Shown here one piece after another: positions 1-7,049 of a stretch of DNA of 28,325 bases (position 1 is the first letter of the stretch; each line of letters begins with the position of its first letter). A model generated the notes under the pieces. That model searched no databases, had not been told where the DNA came from, and saw nothing but the letters and a program-made list of their open reading frames with translations. The translations under genes were made by a program, and so were the position numbers. The stretch is from a virus. The stretch covers positions 1 through 28,325 of the IMG/VR virus record IMGVR_UViG_3300010316_000035. One strand, 5' to 3'.

Positions 1-2237
1 ACAATGTCATCAGCCAAATCTTTTGGAGCCTGAGCATGGGCAAAGACTAAAGACTCTCTTGAAGACTGTGGGCTTAATCCTTCTTGAAATCCTTTGATAG
101 TTCCAGCATTCATTGCGGCAATGATTGGAGCATATTGCTTGCTAGCAGCCTTAGTTAAGACAGTTTCTCCAGGCTCAAGTAGTGCTGGAACCGTATCCCC
201 AGAACCAGTTCCAGGAACAACCCCTCCACGAGCCATTTTGAGGCGTGGCTTTCCCTTGCTTCCCGCTGCTCCACGGCCTGCTGGGAAGGCTCCCATGGCT
301 CCTGACGCTATTCCTGCTGCCCCTGCAAATCTTTGATACTCTGTGCTCAGTGCTCGCACAGCACCAGCCTGCAATTGAAGTTTTCCAGTAAGGCTCATTG
401 TATTTGCTTCAAGCGCTTCTGTTGCTGCAAGGGCTTCAAGTTCTGCTTTAGCCATGTATTGGAATGCTGAGGAATCTCCTCTTATTCTAGCGCCCAACTT
501 TCTAAACTGCTGAATTCCTTTTATAACGTTTGCAATAAGGTTACCCATAAGACCAATGCCCATAAGAAGTACTGGTCCAATTCCTGCAATGGCAATTGTT
601 GCCATGCCAATAGCATTTTTAATTGGTTCTGGCAATTCATTAAAAGCGTTGGCAATTTTTGTAACCATTTCTATTGCTGGAGTTGCAACCTTAAGGAATG
701 CTTCTCCAATAGGAGCAATGGTTAACTTTAATTGTTCAAATGCTGCCTGAAACTTTACAGTTGTAGACTCAGAGATTACAGAAAGTTCTCCTTCTGCTAT
801 CCTCCCCAAATCTTCAGCAGACATTGCTGCCAAGTCCATGGCTCTTGCTGCCTGCCCACTACTTTTAGTAATGTTAGTAAACAAAGCAGACATTCTTGCA
901 AACTGGTACTTACCAAAAACCTGCTCTAACGTTTGCTGACGACTAAAATCATCTAATCCATTAATTGCTGATCCAAATTCGTTGATCAGCCCCATTAAAT
1001 CACCTTTGTTTGCATTGATGATGCCCTGCATGTCAAGGCCCATCTTTGCCATTTGCTCTCTGGCTCTTTTTGTTGGGTTAATCAAAGATGCTAGACCAGA
1101 CTTGAGTCCGTTTGCAGCATTTTCCGCTGTTACGCCTCCTTCGCGCATTGCGGTCATCATTACTGCTAAATCTTCTACGTCACCACCAAGACCCCTTACA
1201 ACGGTAGCAACTCGTGGAATAGCCATAGACATATCTTCAATGGTGAGAATAGTTTGGTTTTCAACCGCGTTTAAGAAGTCAATCTTTGATGCCAATTCCT
1301 CATTGGTAATTCCAAATGCGGTTTGTAAAGAGATTGTGGTATCAAGTGCTTGGTTGTAGTCAATCTGTCCAAGAGTTGCAAATCTAAGAGTTTGCTCTGT
1401 GGCAGTCATAAGAGTTTCGTTAGTTGCACCAGTAGCAGCAGCACGAGCAGAAATTCCAATGGTTTCTGCTACAGAAATTCCATACTTAGTGTATTCAGAT
1501 CCAAGAACCTTTACCGCCTCAGTATTTCTTTCAACTTCTGCGGTAGTGGTGTCTAGATCTCCATAAACTCTCTTTAGTTGGACCGTAGCCTTATCTAATT
1601 CCATAAACGCAGCAGAAGCGGCTGCACCAAAAGCAGCAAGAGGAAGGCTTAGCCCAACCATCAACTGGCGACCAGCCCACTGAGTATTCTTTCCCCAGTT
1701 AAGAAGTTTTGTTGATCCATCATCAATTAACTTATTAAACATCTGTTGACGCGCTGTAGTGACAGCCAGATTAGTTGCATATCCTTTTGAAAGTCCTGTA
1801 GGAGTTGACTTAATTGCAGAAGTTACTCCATCTACGGTTCTTCCAAGTGCCAAGTATTGAGTATTGATTGACTTAACTCTGTCTACTGCGACAGCCTGCA
1901 TTGTGTCAAATTCTTTTTTAAATACCTTGCTCAATCCAGGCAGTTGAGATCCAGCAAACCTTGTGTATTCTCCAAGACTTAACTTATTCTTTTCAAGGGA
2001 GTTTGTAAACTTGCCCACGGAGTCAACAGCAGAGATTTGCTTTGCAGTAAACAATCCAGTGTTGTTTATACCTTGTATAAGTGCGCGATTTAAAGAAGTT
2101 TGTTGTGCGGCAGCGGCAGCGTTGCTGCCTGTTACTGATCTCTGAAAAGACTCAATTTGTTGTTCAAGTCTTTTTAATCCAGCAAGAGCAGCAGAAGAGT
2201 TTATGTTTACATTGATATTTGCATTAACATCTGCCAT
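1..2237 (-). CDS. Tail tape measure protein, N-terminal 745 residues (runs off the window)
   Basis: This protein sets tail length and occupies the tail lumen before DNA ejection. The frame is open from ATG 2237 to the left edge, so the C-terminus is missing. It begins MADVNANINVNINSSAALAG. A TP901-type tape-measure core lies at roughly residues 190-400, with stretches such as WAGRQLMVGLSLPLAAFGAA and ISARAAATGATNETLM. Hydrophobic helices near residues 545-590 (AIGMATIAIAGIGPVLLMGI) look membrane-active. Near residue 680 is ARGGVVPGTGSGDTVPALLE, a Gly/Pro motif common in tape measure proteins of this kind. It follows the frameshifted chaperones directly, the standard siphovirus order. An extended -10 motif sits 17 nt before the ATG and GGTGA serves as a possible ribosome site. 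The family call is firm; the full length is unknown. Confidence 0.93.
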   Translation of the reverse strand, partial: MADVNANINVNINSSAALAGLKRLEQQIESFQRSVTGSNAAAAAQQTSLNRALIQGINNTGLFTAKQISAVDSVGKFTNSLEKNKLSLGEYTRFAGSQLPGLSKVFKKEFDTMQAVAVDRVKSINTQYLALGRTVDGVTSAIKSTPTGLSKGYATNLAVTTARQQMFNKLIDDGSTKLLNWGKNTQWAGRQLMVGLSLPLAAFGAAASAAFMELDKATVQLKRVYGDLDTTTAEVERNTEAVKVLGSEYTKYGISVAETIGISARAAATGATNETLMTATEQTLRFATLGQIDYNQALDTTISLQTAFGITNEELASKIDFLNAVENQTILTIEDMSMAIPRVATVVRGLGGDVEDLAVMMTAMREGGVTAENAANGLKSGLASLINPTKRAREQMAKMGLDMQGIINANKGDLMGLINEFGSAINGLDDFSRQQTLEQVFGKYQFARMSALFTNITKSSGQAARAMDLAAMSAEDLGRIAEGELSVISESTTVKFQAAFEQLKLTIAPIGEAFLKVATPAIEMVTKIANAFNELPEPIKNAIGMATIAIAGIGPVLLMGIGLMGNLIANVIKGIQQFRKLGARIRGDSSAFQYMAKAELEALAATEALEANTMSLTGKLQLQAGAVRALSTEYQRFAGAAGIASGAMGAFPAGRGAAGSKGKPRLKMARGGVVPGTGSGDTVPALLEPGETVLTKAASKQYAPIIAAMNAGTIKGFQEGLSPQSSRESLVFAHAQAPKDLADDI

Positions 2238-2254
2238 TAATAGTCACCAAACCC

Positions 2255-2263
2255 ATTATATCA
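2255..2263 (-). promoter_or_regulatory. Extended -10 promoter TGATATAAT for the tape measure gene
   Basis: The minus strand reads TGATATAAT directly after the TGA stop of the chaperone frame, and 17 nt separate it from the tape measure ATG. There is no TTGACA-like -35 at 17 nt. It matches the motif seen before many other genes in this window. Confidence 0.6.
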
Positions 2264-2665
2264 TCAGCCGAACGGATTTTTAGGCTGTTCTCCTTTTAGG
2301 TCTGTATATTCTAAACCAGCACCGATTCCAAATCCTGCTTTTGCTGCATTTTGACCTTGCAAAGAAAGAATGTCGTCTGAATCAGATGCCTGACCGCTAC
2401 TGAATACGCGAGACTTTAGATCTTCCCACTCTTTTTGTCCACCGCCTGTGTTGGAGTTTTTGTCAAGATCTATGCCTTGGATGGCAGCAAAAAATTTTTG
2501 ATCTCTATGTTTTGACTCTCTTAAGGCAGTTAGTGTTGAAGTAAGTTCTGGCATTGATAAATTTTCTTCAAGGTCTTCATAATCTTTCCAATTACCCAAT
2601 AAGAATACTTCAGATTCTATTTCGGCAAGTTCTAACTCTGCCCAAGTTATACCGCCGTCAGATCG
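2264..2665 (-). CDS. Tail assembly chaperone gpT-like part, read by -1 frameshift from the upstream frame
   Basis: This frame encodes about 133 residues fused by ribosomal frameshift to the first 101 codons of the preceding chaperone, giving a gpGT-like product of about 234 aa. After the slip the fused frame reads RSDGGITWAELELAEIESEV and then continues to a TGA at 2264-2266. The frame has no good start of its own: a TTG at 2597-2599 exists but lies downstream of the well-formed WAELELAE segment, which would be lost. In siphophages the G part coats the tape measure protein and the GT fusion recruits tail tube subunits before both leave the finished tail. The location between tail tube and tape measure fits. 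Confidence is high because both the slippery heptamer and the frame are right. Confidence 0.88.
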   Translation of the reverse strand, partial: RSDGGITWAELELAEIESEVFLLGNWKDYEDLEENLSMPELTSTLTALRESKHRDQKFFAAIQGIDLDKNSNTGGGQKEWEDLKSRVFSSGQASDSDDILSLQGQNAAKAGFGIGAGLEYTDLKGEQPKNPFG

Positions 2666-2967
2666 TTTCCCTCAGAGTCCAGTTTGATGCCTGAGGCAAT
2701 TTCAATGATCTTGTATACCATCTTAATGTCAGCAGCATCTTCAAACTTTTCTCTGTCTTCTGCGTAAGCCTCGTTGTATTGCTTCATCGCAATCATTGCA
2801 CATGCAACTAAAATATCCATAGAATCTACGTTGTTGTTTGCAACTTCTACAACTGTGTCGAATTTCTTCATAAATTCTCTTAATAGCGAGATCTTTAGTG
2901 GACGCATCTTAATGACTGTTCCGTCCATAAGTTCTAGTTCTGACGTTTCATAAACTGATGTAGCCAT
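2647..2967 (-). CDS. Tail assembly chaperone, gpG-like (106 aa)
   Basis: This small helical protein begins MATSVYETSELELMDGTVIK. It has a short beta-type start followed by predicted helices and an acidic segment (AYAEDREKFEDAADIKMVYK). Length, position between the major tail protein and the tape measure, and a slippery heptamer seven codons before its stop all mark it as the short form of the tail chaperone pair. It would bind and solubilise the tape measure protein during tail assembly and be absent from virions. The ATG at 2967 is preceded by AGAAGGGG, a fair ribosome site, and by an extended -10 motif 27 nt upstream. The sequence itself is not strongly diagnostic; context carries the call. 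Confidence 0.87.
   Translation of the reverse strand: MATSVYETSELELMDGTVIKMRPLKISLLREFMKKFDTVVEVANNNVDSMDILVACAMIAMKQYNEAYAEDREKFEDAADIKMVYKIIEIASGIKLDSEGNDLTAV
2665..2671 (-). other. Programmed -1 frameshift slippery site G GGA AAC
   Basis: On the minus strand the heptamer GGGAAAC lies in the zero frame as GA[G GGA AAC], the canonical X XXY YYZ form. Slipping back by one base places the ribosome in the frame that runs to 2264. The zero-frame stop TAA follows at 2647-2649. The lambda G/GT site (GGGAAAG) is nearly the same. Confidence 0.88.
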
Positions 2968-2994
2968 TTTTACCCCTTCTAGGTTTGATGCTAA

Positions 2995-3003
2995 ATTATA
3001 TCA
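2995..3003 (-). promoter_or_regulatory. Extended -10 promoter TGATATAAT for chaperone genes
   Basis: The minus strand reads TGATATAAT 27 nt before ATG 2967 and starts 4 nt after the T-run of the hairpin terminator behind the major tail gene. No clear -35 is present. The placement after a terminator suggests it restarts transcription for the chaperone and tape measure genes. Confidence 0.6.
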
Positions 3004-3007
3004 TGAG

Positions 3008-3035
3008 AAAAGCCCCGCCGCAAGTGCGACGAGGC
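3008..3035 (-). terminator. Rho-independent terminator after the major tail protein gene
   Basis: A 10-bp stem pairs 3026-3035 with 3012-3021. The minus strand reads GCCTCGTCGC, loop ACTT, GCGGCGGGGC, with two G-U pairs, and is followed by TTTT. It lies 26 nt beyond the major tail stop codon. The stem is very GC-rich against AT-rich surroundings. Confidence 0.85.
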
Positions 3036-3061
3036 AATCCCCTATTAAGTTTTAAGTTCTA

Positions 3062-3733
3062 TCATGAAGATGGAACTAGACGGTCAACGATCTTTCCGTA
3101 TGAGCCGTTGTTTGCTGGAAGCAAGCGGAATGAAACTTCAAACATTGAAGCCTCGTCGCGCTTTGCAGATACTGTAACGTTCTCAATTGAGAGCGCACGG
3201 TAAGCAACATAGATTCTTTCAATTGAAGAACCTGCTGCACAGTCACCTGTGCCTGGTCCAATTGCAATCAAACCACGTTCTACTGGGCATTCACCAAGTT
3301 CACCTGACTTTAGTTCCATAACGTCAGCGAAGTTGGTTGTTCCTGTTTCGAGTGGGTTGTCCATCTTAACGTCCTTAGCCAAGGAGTTTGATGGAGCAGC
3401 AATGGCTACAAGAAGGTTCTCTAGTGTAGCCTCAGCGAAAGCAGTATTCATATTTACTGTCATTCCCTGCTTGTACAATTTTGCAACGTCAAGCAACTGA
3501 TCTACCTGTACCTCACCGAAATCAGGCTGGAACGCTAGTTCCAATCCGTTCATTGTGTACCCTACGTTACGAACTACTGCTGAACCTGAAAGGGTCTCAC
3601 GGTATGATGTGCCAGCAACGAAATCTGGTAGAGCGGGACTTGTATTTGTTGGATCGAATTCGGCAGTTGTAGAAACGAACATTGCTGCTGCACCTACAAT
3701 AATCTGCTTTGAATCACCACGATTATAAGCCAT
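3062..3733 (-). CDS. Major tail tube protein
   Basis: This 223-aa protein would polymerise into the tail tube. It starts MAYNRGDSKQIIVGAAAMFV and contains a segment typical of siphovirus tail tube proteins around residues 55-110, including VRNVGYTMNGLELAFQPDFG and the following EVQVDQLLDVAKLYKQGMTV. The C-terminus has alternating beta segments (SIENVTVSAKRDEASMFEVS). Length and position before the chaperones and tape measure fit. The ATG is preceded by AAGAGGTGAATAAAT, a good ribosome site. It has its own upstream -10 motif and a strong terminator behind it, in keeping with a highly expressed structural gene. Confidence 0.9.
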   Translation of the reverse strand: MAYNRGDSKQIIVGAAAMFVSTTAEFDPTNTSPALPDFVAGTSYRETLSGSAVVRNVGYTMNGLELAFQPDFGEVQVDQLLDVAKLYKQGMTVNMNTAFAEATLENLLVAIAAPSNSLAKDVKMDNPLETGTTNFADVMELKSGELGECPVERGLIAIGPGTGDCAAGSSIERIYVAYRALSIENVTVSAKRDEASMFEVSFRLLPANNGSYGKIVDRLVPSS

Positions 3734-3786
3734 ATTTATTCACCTCTTTTTTCTTTTGAAATATTAGGGGCGTTTCCTCATTCACA

Positions 3787-3795
3787 ATTATACCT
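3787..3795 (-). promoter_or_regulatory. Probable -10 (AGGTATAAT) for the major tail gene
   Basis: The minus strand reads GCAGGTATAAT, a perfect TATAAT hexamer 53 nt before ATG 3733, in the 82-nt gap behind the tail terminator gene. The T of the TGN extension is replaced by A, and no strong -35 is seen, so this copy is weaker than the others. Confidence 0.45.
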
Positions 3796-3815
3796 GCCAT
3801 TTATGAAGAGATTGA

Positions 3816-4313
3816 TTAAACAAGATCTGTTAAGTGATATTCTGCTTCAATAATAAATTCAGTGATGTAAAAAGGTCTAGTTGAAAAGTCTCTTGACAAT
3901 GATCCACCTGACTGCAATAATCTAGTAGAATGAAAGTATACTCCAGAAGGAGAACTTTGAGAACGATTCCAGTCATTGATGTCTTGAGCAGAATCATCTT
4001 GACGATCTAAGATATATTGCAGAGCCATTCCCCATTCAAGAGTCTGCTGCTCCTTGCCCTTTAGGGCATACAGTATATGTTCTTTCTTAATATATGGAAA
4101 AGGAGATCCCGTCATCTTTAACATACGGTCATAAATTATATATGGCTTGCTTTCCCAAGCCTTTACTCCACTAGCAGAATCGCTCATTGGGAAGAAAGGT
4201 ACTTTGTTTCCATAATTTTTTGTCTGACCAAGTGTTGGGTCGATACTTTTCATGGTATCCCAAAGATATCCATTAATTGTTAAAACTGGTAATGTAAATT
4301 GTGAGAAACTCAT
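3816..4313 (-). CDS. Probable tail terminator / tail completion protein
   Basis: This 165-aa protein begins MSFSQFTLPVLTINGYLWDT and ends in a beta-rich segment (TRPFYITEFIIEAEYHLTDL). It lies last in the neck gene series, directly before the major tail protein, where siphoviruses usually encode the tail terminator that caps the tail tube and joins it to the head. Its start overlaps the previous stop in an ATGA arrangement (4310-4313), showing translational coupling. No motif is diagnostic by eye; the role is inferred from gene order and length. Confidence 0.62.
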   Translation of the reverse strand: MSFSQFTLPVLTINGYLWDTMKSIDPTLGQTKNYGNKVPFFPMSDSASGVKAWESKPYIIYDRMLKMTGSPFPYIKKEHILYALKGKEQQTLEWGMALQYILDRQDDSAQDINDWNRSQSSPSGVYFHSTRLLQSGGSLSRDFSTRPFYITEFIIEAEYHLTDLV

Positions 4314-4981
4314 TCAAAATCAACTCCTGAAACTTCTAAGTATTTTCTTCCTGCTCTTACTCCTGCGGCTCTTGTTCCTGTGCTAAAAGATTTTACGAAT
4401 TCATCTGCCGTGGACAAATCTTTGAACAATGGCCTCAGTAGTGCGTTAGTTAAGTATTGTGTAAAAAACTGATCTACCACCTCACCAAATGACCCAGCCA
4501 CAGCATCTCCACCTGGATGATCAATTGTGATTGCGTTTCTGGTAAAAACAAGTTCTCCATCATTTTCAAAAACAAGAACATCTGAGTTTTTGGGGGTAAT
4601 TGTTATTGCTATTCCATTTTCCATGATTGACGCTTTATTAACAAAAGCCTCTCTGCTGTTTTCTGATGGAACAGATGAAGGTAGAAACTCTCCAATAAAA
4701 GTAATTTTTGTTAACGTAGGGATGATTTCAAACTTGTAAAGCCTTGCTTCTGAATTTCCCACCTGATTAGGTTCGTACACATGGTGAAGTGCATTAGGGT
4801 TTGCTCTTGATCTTGAATCAATGTATTTATATAATGCTTCCCTTGTGTACCCAGCGAGAAATCTCATAAAAGTAATCTTTTCCATGTTTACACCCTGAAG
4901 GAATCCTCTGGAATAATCTATAGAGTCCTCTATCTTTTTTGAAAATCCTGTGCTATTAATCCTAACCGATATCAAGATCAT
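4310..4981 (-). CDS. Neck / minor tail protein, HK97 gp10-like by position
   Basis: This 223-aa protein begins MILISVRINSTGFSKKIEDS and has a helical N-terminal half (FMRFLAGYTREALYKYIDSR) followed by beta segments and a Gly/Arg-rich end (GTRAAGVRAGRKYLEVSG). Proteins of the gp10 type sit at this place between head closure and tail terminator. The start overlaps the preceding gene by 20 nt in a different frame and the stop overlaps the next start as ATGA, so the neck genes are tightly coupled. The name rests on order and general make-up rather than on a clear motif. Confidence 0.6.
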   Translation of the reverse strand: MILISVRINSTGFSKKIEDSIDYSRGFLQGVNMEKITFMRFLAGYTREALYKYIDSRSRANPNALHHVYEPNQVGNSEARLYKFEIIPTLTKITFIGEFLPSSVPSENSREAFVNKASIMENGIAITITPKNSDVLVFENDGELVFTRNAITIDHPGGDAVAGSFGEVVDQFFTQYLTNALLRPLFKDLSTADEFVKSFSTGTRAAGVRAGRKYLEVSGVDFE

Positions 4982-5447
4982 TCAACTCCTGAATGTCAGA
5001 TCTTTCTAACTGTATCTTATAGTACTCTATTGTGTTAAAAGGACCAATAAAGGGTTGACAAGTTTTAATTTCATATATCGTTGGCTTTCCTTCATAATCT
5101 CCATTTGTTTCAATAAAGAAAACTTCATCGTTACATGTCCCAGATCTAATATTTGTAACCAATATGTGTGACATGGGATGATAGATTCCATCTGTTCCTT
5201 TACGAGGATCTGTTTTAAATCTTCCGTAAAGCATTGTTTCTAAACGATAAAACTTTGAATCATCAAAAGTGAAGTTGTTTTCATTGCTTACGTCTGCTGT
5301 AGTATAAAACGAACAATCTTGAGCCAAAGCATATTCCCAATGTTTATCCATTTTTCCATACTTATCCTGAGTCTCTGAAGCATAATAAATATCGCACTTC
5401 ATTTGAAAGAATAGGCTGTTGCAAGAATTATTGTCAAACATGCCCAC
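4962..5447 (-). CDS. Head closure / stopper protein (inferred)
   Basis: This 161-aa protein is rich in beta and aromatic residues, for example KCDIYYASETQDKYGKMDKH and FNTIEYYKIQLERSDIQELN. It stands second in the neck series, where head completion or stopper proteins are usual. Two starts are possible: GTG at 5447, with AGGTG 8 nt upstream, and ATG at 5441, giving MFDNNSCNSL. I use the GTG because its ribosome site spacing is better. It abuts the previous stop codon directly. No catalytic or metal site is evident. Confidence 0.58.
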   Translation of the reverse strand: MGMFDNNSCNSLFFQMKCDIYYASETQDKYGKMDKHWEYALAQDCSFYTTADVSNENNFTFDDSKFYRLETMLYGRFKTDPRKGTDGIYHPMSHILVTNIRSGTCNDEVFFIETNGDYEGKPTIYEIKTCQPFIGPFNTIEYYKIQLERSDIQELNDLDIG

Positions 5448-6467
5448 TTAAATCACACCTAAGCGATAAATTGGCCTAACGTAAGCAGAAAGAATCTTGT
5501 CTGCGATACGGTTTCCAGTATCTTTAAATACCCTGTCATCGAATGTTAGGTTAAATTGATCGCTCTTGTAATCCTTAATGTATGAATTAATATAAGGAAT
5601 GTTGTTGCACTTCAAATCATTAATGATTAATTGTGTGGCCTGCTTGATATCCTGAGGGATTACTGGCCAACCTGCTTCAACAATTACGGTGTAGTCCCAG
5701 TTTGAGGGAAACATTGGAGATCCTCCAGCGCCATCAGTAAACATCTTTGTATCATAGGACACTGCTTCTGCATAGTTTGGGGAGTCGTTTGTATTGTATA
5801 GGGTGAATGAGTCGGAAGACCCCTTGATCCTGTAGGGGGCACGAGATTGTAGTCGGTTATATCCTGTAGATCCTGGGATTACTACGCTTATAGAGGCTTT
5901 ATCTGGCGTAATATAGTAGTCTCTGACATTACTCCAAGTTTCTGGGTCTACTGGGTCTGTGTCATATACCAAAACATCGTTTTCGTAAACACGAACAATT
6001 TTATTTAATCCAAATGGTATGGAAAGATAATCATTTCCCATCCCAACAGTTTCCACTGCTTCTCTCTTGTATGTAAATCCACCAGTAATAGAGTTGATAA
6101 TTGATCGCGCAATGGCCTCATACATCTTTGCGTTAGCAACATCTTCTGCGGTATCAGCAATTAAACTTGTATCTAAGTATGGACGCATAATTGTTATAGT
6201 GTCAATCCACACCAAGTCACCACGAATTGCGCTACCATCTTCGTTTTCGCCATCTTTGATGTAAATTTCTCCACGATATTCATCGTCATAACGAGAGAAA
6301 TAATTTGGAAGTTGTGTTGAGAGAACTCCATCCGAATCACTTGTTATTGCAATTTCTGATAAATCACTAGCATGATCGTCAAGGATTGCTAACACATAGT
6401 CTGTGTTGGTGTCAAATCCTGTTTGACTAAATACTAGCGGAAATGGTTGTAATCTCGTAATTTCCAT
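5448..6467 (-). CDS. Head-tail connector (adaptor) with extra N-terminal beta domain
   Basis: This 339-aa protein has two parts. Residues 1-100 look like a beta-sandwich (TRLQPFPLVFSQTGFDTNTD onwards). The C-terminal part, from about residue 110, resembles gp6-type head-tail adaptors: helix AEDVANAKMYEAIARSIINS, then near residue 270 the signature VEAGWPVIPQDIKQATQLII. Adaptors form a ring below the portal. The usual adaptor is much shorter, so the N-terminal beta domain is an addition that could face the capsid or outside. The start codon lies 4 nt after the preceding stop and has no obvious ribosome site, consistent with coupling. Confidence 0.72.
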   Translation of the reverse strand: MEITRLQPFPLVFSQTGFDTNTDYVLAILDDHASDLSEIAITSDSDGVLSTQLPNYFSRYDDEYRGEIYIKDGENEDGSAIRGDLVWIDTITIMRPYLDTSLIADTAEDVANAKMYEAIARSIINSITGGFTYKREAVETVGMGNDYLSIPFGLNKIVRVYENDVLVYDTDPVDPETWSNVRDYYITPDKASISVVIPGSTGYNRLQSRAPYRIKGSSDSFTLYNTNDSPNYAEAVSYDTKMFTDGAGGSPMFPSNWDYTVIVEAGWPVIPQDIKQATQLIINDLKCNNIPYINSYIKDYKSDQFNLTFDDRVFKDTGNRIADKILSAYVRPIYRLGVI

Positions 6468-6471
6468 TTAT

Positions 6472-6954
6472 TTATTTGCCGTAATATGTGGCTACTTCCT
6501 CAGGGGATGCTTTACGCACACCTTGCCTACTTAGCCATTTTTCGACAGCCTCCTCTTTAACAATGTTATATCCTGTAGTAAGAGATCCAACGCCAGTCCA
6601 GCGTAGATTTCTTGCTGACCAAAGAGCAACCTTTTCTGCTTCTTGCTTCTTTGGCTCTTCAACTTCAACCTCTACCTTTTTCCTTAATGCTGCATCTGCG
6701 GCATTTGAAGAAACAACGCCATCATCATTACTTCTTGTATTTGACTTTCTTGGTGGCCTTGGCTTCTTTGGTCCTGTAATTACCTGTTGACCGTCATCAT
6801 TGCTTACTGTTGCCTCTTCAATGTTAACACTCTCTGCTACAACTGGTGCTTGTTCAGCAACCTTTTTAGTTGCAGTGGTCTTTTTTGCAACAGACTTCTT
6901 TGCAACAGGCTTTGCATCTGTTGCTGAGTCTGAAATAATATTTGAATCGCTCAT
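6472..6954 (-). CDS. Lys/Ala-rich head-associated protein with conserved C-terminal domain
   Basis: This 160-aa protein has a low-complexity N-terminal half with a basic stretch at residues 15-31 (KPVAKKSVAKKTTATKKV), reminiscent of histone H1 tails, then a Pro/Lys/Arg stretch (GPKKPRPPRK) and an acidic one. Residues 108-160 form a compact domain with VALWSARNLRWTGVGSLTTG and a C-terminal EKWLSRQGVRKASPEEVATY. It sits directly after the capsid gene, where actinophages often carry a protein with a similar C-terminal domain. Capsid, DNA-binding or connector roles are possible and I cannot decide between them. I start at ATG 6954, which has AAAGGGAAAGG upstream. A longer start at 7029 would be encoded by the terminator stem. 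Confidence 0.7.
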   Translation of the reverse strand: MSDSNIISDSATDAKPVAKKSVAKKTTATKKVAEQAPVVAESVNIEEATVSNDDGQQVITGPKKPRPPRKSNTRSNDDGVVSSNAADAALRKKVEVEVEEPKKQEAEKVALWSARNLRWTGVGSLTTGYNIVKEEAVEKWLSRQGVRKASPEEVATYYGK

Positions 6955-6979
6955 AGTTAATACCTTTCCCTTTAAATCA

Positions 6980-6988
6980 ATTATATCA
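6980..6988 (-). promoter_or_regulatory. Extended -10 promoter TGATATAAT after the capsid terminator
   Basis: The minus strand reads CTGATATAATTG, 25 nt before ATG 6954 and 12 nt beyond the hairpin behind the capsid gene. It would restart transcription for the neck genes. Confidence 0.6.
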
Positions 6989-7000
6989 GAATATGCCAAA

Positions 7001-7026
7001 GGGGGAGAGTTTTTAGGCTCTCCCCC
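7001..7026 (-). terminator. Terminator-like hairpin after the major capsid gene
   Basis: A perfect 9-bp stem pairs 7018-7026 with 7001-7009. The minus strand reads GGGGGAGAG, an 8-nt loop, CTCTCCCCC, followed by only TTT. It lies about 23 nt beyond the capsid stop. The short T-run suggests a leaky terminator or an mRNA-stabilising hairpin. Confidence 0.7.
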
Positions 7027-7049
7027 CATAGACTAACTATTTTCCGTTA

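Noticed and set aside
94-2145. Plus-strand open frames over the tape measure region
   Set aside because: They are shadows of the minus-strand tape measure frame, lack ribosome sites and encode low-complexity sequence.
3723-3800. 25-codon minus-strand frame before the major tail gene (MAGIIVNEETPLIF...)
   Set aside because: It overlaps the probable -10 and the major tail start and has no ribosome site; more likely leader sequence.
6955-7029. Start at 7029 for the Lys-rich protein
   Set aside because: The added codons are the terminator stem and the promoter; ATG 6954 has a good ribosome site.
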